Source: Hymenobacter properus (GTDB lineage Bacteria; Bacteroidota; Bacteroidia; Cytophagales; Hymenobacteraceae). From it: a stretch of 64,000 nucleotides of DNA. The notes beneath the pieces were generated by a model that did no database searches, had not been told where the DNA came from, and worked only from the letters and a program-made list of their open reading frames with translations. The stretch covers positions 186,001 to 250,000 of the forward strand of contig NZ_JADQDP010000002.1 of assembly GCF_015694735.1 (NCBI RefSeq), given 5' to 3'. Positions 60,866-64,000 of this stretch are shown in pieces. The position numbers were made by a program, and so were the translations under genes. Numbering within the stretch: position 1 is the first letter of the stretch; each line of letters starts with the position of its first letter.

Positions 60866-61489
60866 ATGAAAATCAACGCGCTCCACTACATCACCACCAA
60901 CGCTGAGGCGGCCGAGTTGGCCTGCCGGGGCGGGGTGCGCTGGGTGCAGCTTCGAGTGAAAAACCAGCCGCCCGCCATCTGGAAACAGCTGGCGCTCGAC
61001 ACGCAGGCCGTGTGCCGGCGCCACGGCGCAACACTCATCATCAACGACAATCCTGCGTTAGCGCAGGAAATCGGGGCCGACGGCGTGCACCTGGGCAAAG
61101 AAGACCTGCCACCCGACGAAGCCCGCGAAATGCTGGGTTCGAAGTTCATCATCGGCGGCACCGCCAACACCTTTGCTGATGTGCAGCGCCTGGCCGCAGC
61201 CGGCGTCAACTACGTGGGGCTGGGGCCTTTCCGCTTCACTAGCACCAAAGAGAAGCTGAGCCCGATTCTGGGCCTGGCAGGCTACACTGAAATCATGCGA
61301 CAATGCCAGGCAATGGGCATTACAGCGCCCGTCATTGGCATCGGCGGCATCACGTTGGCCGACGTGCCGGCGCTGCTGGCTGCGGGGCTGCATGGAGTGG
61401 CGGTGTCCGGCGCCATTGGGGCAACTGAAAACCCGGCAGATGCAGCAGGTTTGTTTGTCAGCGAATTATCAGCAGTAAATGCTATTTAA
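60866..61489 (+). CDS. thiE: Thiamine-phosphate synthase ThiE
   Basis: A 207-residue TIM-barrel enzyme that joins HMP pyrophosphate and thiazole phosphate. The pattern [73 protein letters not shown] and [28 protein letters not shown] follow the family closely. Length normal. The stop codon is followed after five bases by the thiG ATG, so these two are coupled. Confidence 0.96.
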   Translation: MKINALHYITTNAEAAELACRGGVRWVQLRVKNQPPAIWKQLALDTQAVCRRHGATLIINDNPALAQEIGADGVHLGKEDLPPDEAREMLGSKFIIGGTANTFADVQRLAAAGVNYVGLGPFRFTSTKEKLSPILGLAGYTEIMRQCQAMGITAPVIGIGGITLADVPALLAAGLHGVAVSGAIGATENPADAAGLFVSELSAVNAI

Positions 61490-61494
61490 TTATT

Positions 61495-62277
61495 ATGTTA
61501 AATAATAATCTGGTCATTGCTGACCGCACGTTTAGCTCCCGGCTGTTCACTGGCACGGGCAAATTTAGCTCGTCGGGGCTGATGGAAGAAGCCTTGTTGG
61601 CGTCGGGCTCGGAATTGGTGACGGTGGCGCTGAAAAGGGTGGACGTGGCCGATGCCGAGGACGACATCCTGCGCCACCTGTCGCATCCGCAGTTTAATCT
61701 GCTGCCCAATACCTCCGGCGTGCGCACGGCCAAAGAAGCGGTGTTTGCCGCCCAGCTGGCGCGCGAGGCACTGGAAACCAACTGGCTCAAGCTCGAAATT
61801 CACCCCGACCCCAAGTACCTGCTGCCCGACCCCATTGAGACACTGAAAGCCGCCGAGGAACTGGTGAAGCTGGGCTTCGTGGTGTTGCCTTACATCCACG
61901 CCGACCCGGTGCTGTGCAAACGCCTGGAAGAAGTGGGCGTGGCGGCCGTGATGCCGCTGGGCTCGCCCATCGGCTCGAACAAGGGCCTGCTGACGCGGGA
62001 ATTTCTCGAAATCATCATCGGCCAGAGCAAGGTACCGGTAGTGGTGGATGCCGGCATTGGGGCACCTTCGCACGCCGCGGCCGCCCTGGAAATGGGCGCC
62101 GATGCGGTGCTGGTGAACACGGCTATCGCCGTGGCCGGCAACCCGGTGGCGATGGCGACAGCTTTCAAAATGGCCGTGGAAGCCGGCCGCATGGCTTACG
62201 AGGCCCGGCTAGCCGCGCCCGTGGTGCACACAGAAGCAGTGGCCAGCTCGCCGCTCACGGCATTTCTGGATATGTAG
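61495..62277 (+). CDS. thiG: Thiazole synthase ThiG
   Basis: A 260-residue enzyme that makes the thiazole ring from deoxyxylulose phosphate, ThiS-thiocarboxylate and dehydroglycine. Recognised by [100 protein letters not shown]. The Schiff-base lysine is in LKLEIH. A palindrome follows between thiG and thiH. Confidence 0.97.
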   Translation: MLNNNLVIADRTFSSRLFTGTGKFSSSGLMEEALLASGSELVTVALKRVDVADAEDDILRHLSHPQFNLLPNTSGVRTAKEAVFAAQLAREALETNWLKLEIHPDPKYLLPDPIETLKAAEELVKLGFVVLPYIHADPVLCKRLEEVGVAAVMPLGSPIGSNKGLLTREFLEIIIGQSKVPVVVDAGIGAPSHAAAALEMGADAVLVNTAIAVAGNPVAMATAFKMAVEAGRMAYEARLAAPVVHTEAVASSPLTAFLDM

Positions 62278-62302
62278 ATTTTGGTTGAAAGCAGAGAATG
62301 GT

Positions 62303-62406
62303 AGAACGTCATGCTGAGCGCAGTCGAAGCATCTCTACCTCAGTACTAATTCAATCAAAGCAACGAAGCGGTAGAGATGCTTTGACTGCGCTCAGCATGA
62401 CCGTTC
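62303..62406. repeat. Large palindromic repeat inside the thi operon (thiG-thiH)
   Basis: AGAACGTCATGCTGAGCGCA with GTCGAAGCATCTCTAC, and inverse GTAGAGATGCTTTGACTGCG to CAGCATGACCGTTCT. The unusual GCAGTCGA in the left arm is matched by TTGACTGC in the right. Confidence 0.92.
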
Positions 62407-62428
62407 TGAAATTAAAAAACCAGCTACC

Positions 62429-63550
62429 ATGAGCTTCCGCCCCCTCTTTGAAGCCCACCCTTGGGACGAAGTGCAAGCCAGCATCTACGCCAAGACGGCG
62501 GCCGATGTGGCGCGTGCCCTGGCCGCGCCCCACCGCACGCTGGAGGATTTCAAAGCGCTGATTTCGCCGGCCGCCGCGCCGTATCTGGAACAGATGGCGC
62601 AGCTCAGCCACCAGCTCACGCGCAAACGGTTCGGCAATACGGTGCAGCTCTACGCGCCGCTGTACCTGAGCAACGAGTGCCAGAACATCTGCACCTACTG
62701 CGGCTTTAGCCTCGATAACAAGATTGCGCGGCGTACGCTGAGCAGCGTAGAGATGCTGCAGGAAGCCGCCGTGCTCAAGGACTGGGGCTACGACCATGTG
62801 CTGCTGGTGACGGGCGAGGCCAACGTGACAGTGGGTGTGGACTACCTGGAAAAGGCCCTGCGTACGCTGCGGCCGCACTTTGCGCATCTCTCCATGGAAG
62901 TGCAGCCGCTGGACCAGGCCGACTACGAGCGCCTGATTCCCGAGGGGCTGAACACGGTGCTGGTGTACCAGGAAACTTACCACCGCGACGACTATAAAAA
63001 GCACCACCCCAAGGGCAAGAAGTCGAATTTCAACTACCGCCTCGACACGCCCGACCGGCTGGGCCGGGCCGGCATTCACAAAATGGGGCTGGGCGTACTC
63101 ATCGGGCTCGAAGACTGGCGCACCGACTGCTTCTATACCGCGCTACACCTCGACTACCTCGAAAAAACCTATTGGCAGACCAAGTACAGCCTGTCATTTC
63201 CGCGGCTGCGGCCGGCCGAGGGGCTGCTGCAGCCGAAGGTGGAGATGAGCGACCGGGAACTGGTGCAGCTCATTTGCGCCTACCGCCTGCTGAACGAGGA
63301 AGTAGAATTGTCGATTTCGACCCGCGAACATCCGGTTTTTCGCGACCACGTGGTGAAGCTGGGCATCACCAGTATCAGCGCGGGCTCGAAGACCAACCCC
63401 GGCGGCTACGCGGTGGCGCCGGAGTCGCTGGAGCAATTCGAGATTTCGGACGAGCGCAGCCCCGCCGAAATTGCCGCCATGCTGCGCCGCCAGGGCTATG
63501 AGCCGGTTTGGAAAGACTGGGACGCGACGCTGGTAGGGTTGGGCCGGTAG
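62429..63550 (+). CDS. thiH: 2-iminoacetate synthase ThiH
   Basis: A 373-residue radical SAM enzyme that cleaves tyrosine to dehydroglycine for thiazole formation. The cluster motif CQNICTYCGF (CxxxCxxC) lies near residue 88. LVTGEANVTVGVDYLEKAL, MEVQPLDQADYERL, YQETYHRDDYKKHHPKGKK and TSISAGSKTNPGGYA are characteristic. Use of ThiH rather than the oxidase ThiO fits the Bacteroidota operon type. It lies between two palindromic repeats. Confidence 0.97.
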   Translation: MSFRPLFEAHPWDEVQASIYAKTAADVARALAAPHRTLEDFKALISPAAAPYLEQMAQLSHQLTRKRFGNTVQLYAPLYLSNECQNICTYCGFSLDNKIARRTLSSVEMLQEAAVLKDWGYDHVLLVTGEANVTVGVDYLEKALRTLRPHFAHLSMEVQPLDQADYERLIPEGLNTVLVYQETYHRDDYKKHHPKGKKSNFNYRLDTPDRLGRAGIHKMGLGVLIGLEDWRTDCFYTALHLDYLEKTYWQTKYSLSFPRLRPAEGLLQPKVEMSDRELVQLICAYRLLNEEVELSISTREHPVFRDHVVKLGITSISAGSKTNPGGYAVAPESLEQFEISDERSPAEIAAMLRRQGYEPVWKDWDATLVGLGR

Positions 63551-63566
63551 AACGCCTCCACTCGGC

Positions 63567-63675
63567 CGTCATGCAGAGCGCAGCGAAGCATCTTTACCGC
63601 ATTCACTAATCCTTTTCATTCAACGATTGGTTTAGCTGTGGCGGTAAAGATGCTTCGCTGCGCTCTGCATGACGT
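63567..63675. repeat. Large palindromic repeat inside the thi operon (thiH-thiF)
   Basis: CCGTCATGCAGAGCGCAGCG with AAGCATCTTTACCGC and inverse GCGGTAAAGATGCTTCGCTG to TCTGCATGACG. The inner GCGGTAAAG pairing extends the stem. Confidence 0.92.
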
Positions 63676-63691
63676 TCAAAACTTACTCTTG

Positions 63692-64000
63692 ATGAACCCC
63701 GCCGACCTCTCGCTTTCCCCTCCCGAAACCAACCGCTACAGCCGCCACCTGCTGCTGCCCGAAATAGGCACGGCCGGCCAGCAGCGCATGAAGGCGGCCC
63801 GCGTGCTGGTGGTGGGCTGCGGGGGCTTGGGCTGCCCGGTGCTGCAATACCTGGCGGCGGCCGGCGTGGGCACGTTGGGTTTGCTCGATTTCGATACGGT
63901 GGACGACAGCAACCTGCAGCGCCAGGTGCTTTATGCCACCGCCGACGTGGGCCGGCCTAAAGCCGTGGTAGCCGCCGAAAAGCTGGCGGCGCAAAACCCG
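63692..64000 (+). CDS. thiF: ThiF/MoeB-type adenylyltransferase (partial, cut by window end)
   Basis: The first 103 residues of an E1-like enzyme that adenylates the C-terminus of ThiS. RYSRHLLLPEIGTAGQQRMKAARVLVVG is the usual opening, followed by the ATP-binding GCGGLGCPVLQYLAAAGVG and LLDFDTVDDSNLQRQVLY. The frame runs off the end of the window without a stop. Position as last visible gene of the thi operon favours ThiF, though MoeB-like or dual roles cannot be excluded. Confidence 0.9.
   Translation, partial: MNPADLSLSPPETNRYSRHLLLPEIGTAGQQRMKAARVLVVGCGGLGCPVLQYLAAAGVGTLGLLDFDTVDDSNLQRQVLYATADVGRPKAVVAAEKLAAQNP

Overview
The window looks like chromosomal DNA from a GC-rich member of the Bacteroidota, most probably Hymenobacter or a close relative in the Cytophagales. 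The signs are: TAnnTTTG -7 promoter boxes in front of many genes, a TPP-riboswitch-controlled TonB-dependent receptor, a fused SecDF, BatD, a zinc-free L31, a type IX secretion sorting tail, Reg_prop hybrid kinases with LytTR regulators, and a thiS-thiC-thiG-thiH-thiF operon. The genus is an inference from overall resemblance. I recognise no tRNA, rRNA, CRISPR array, prophage or intact insertion sequence.

Layout. 1-1152: the end of a NadR-like kinase that runs in frame, without a stop codon, into an aldose-1-epimerase-like protein. 1.2-15.2 kb: GNAT enzyme, TPP riboswitch plus thiamine-type TonB receptor, APC permease, glutaryl-CoA dehydrogenase, DUF1877, a T9SS-exported VCBS-repeat protein, HIRAN protein, ruvB, YdeI-like protein, queG. 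15.4-18.9 kb: four ferritin-like genes in A-B-A-B order, a duplicated two-gene cassette whose second copy has lost several metal-binding glutamates. 19-24 kb: BatD, aroC, a DUF3298-like secreted protein, Nfu. 24-28.4 kb: cytochrome c lipoprotein-YceI-DUF5777 operon, then an ECF sigma factor overlapping a membrane protein that ends in a beta-barrel. 28.6-41.7 kb: secDF, udk, rdgB, rpmE2, GlmU-like enzyme, holB, hemC, cyclophilin, RfbD-like reductase. 42.1-48.6 kb: an AT-rich gap, a peptide-type ABC importer without ATPase genes, a small secreted protein made of six copies of DGGTGGWAGD just upstream in the same direction, and divergently a 507-residue all-helical protein. 48.7-57.3 kb: PKD protein, LytTR regulator, giant hybrid kinase, OmpA/PD40 protein, TPR protein. 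57.5-64 kb: second TPP riboswitch and thiS-thiC-thiD-thiE-thiG-thiH-thiF (last gene cut by the window end).

How it works together. The two TPP riboswitches should co-regulate thiamine uptake (receptor at 2.2 kb) and synthesis (operon at 57.7 kb). The kinase at 50-54 kb carries its own receiver and HPt domains and lies directly upstream of a LytTR regulator, a complete phosphorelay. Candidate new biology: (i) the repeat-peptide / peptide importer / helical-repeat protein locus at 42.5-48.6 kb, whose parts recall peptide pheromone systems; (ii) the duplicated ferritin-like cassette with a decayed metal site. Thirteen long palindromic elements of one family (plus a degenerate small one at 1170) and several nested outer-arm/terminator elements are scattered between genes, four of them inside the thiamine operon.
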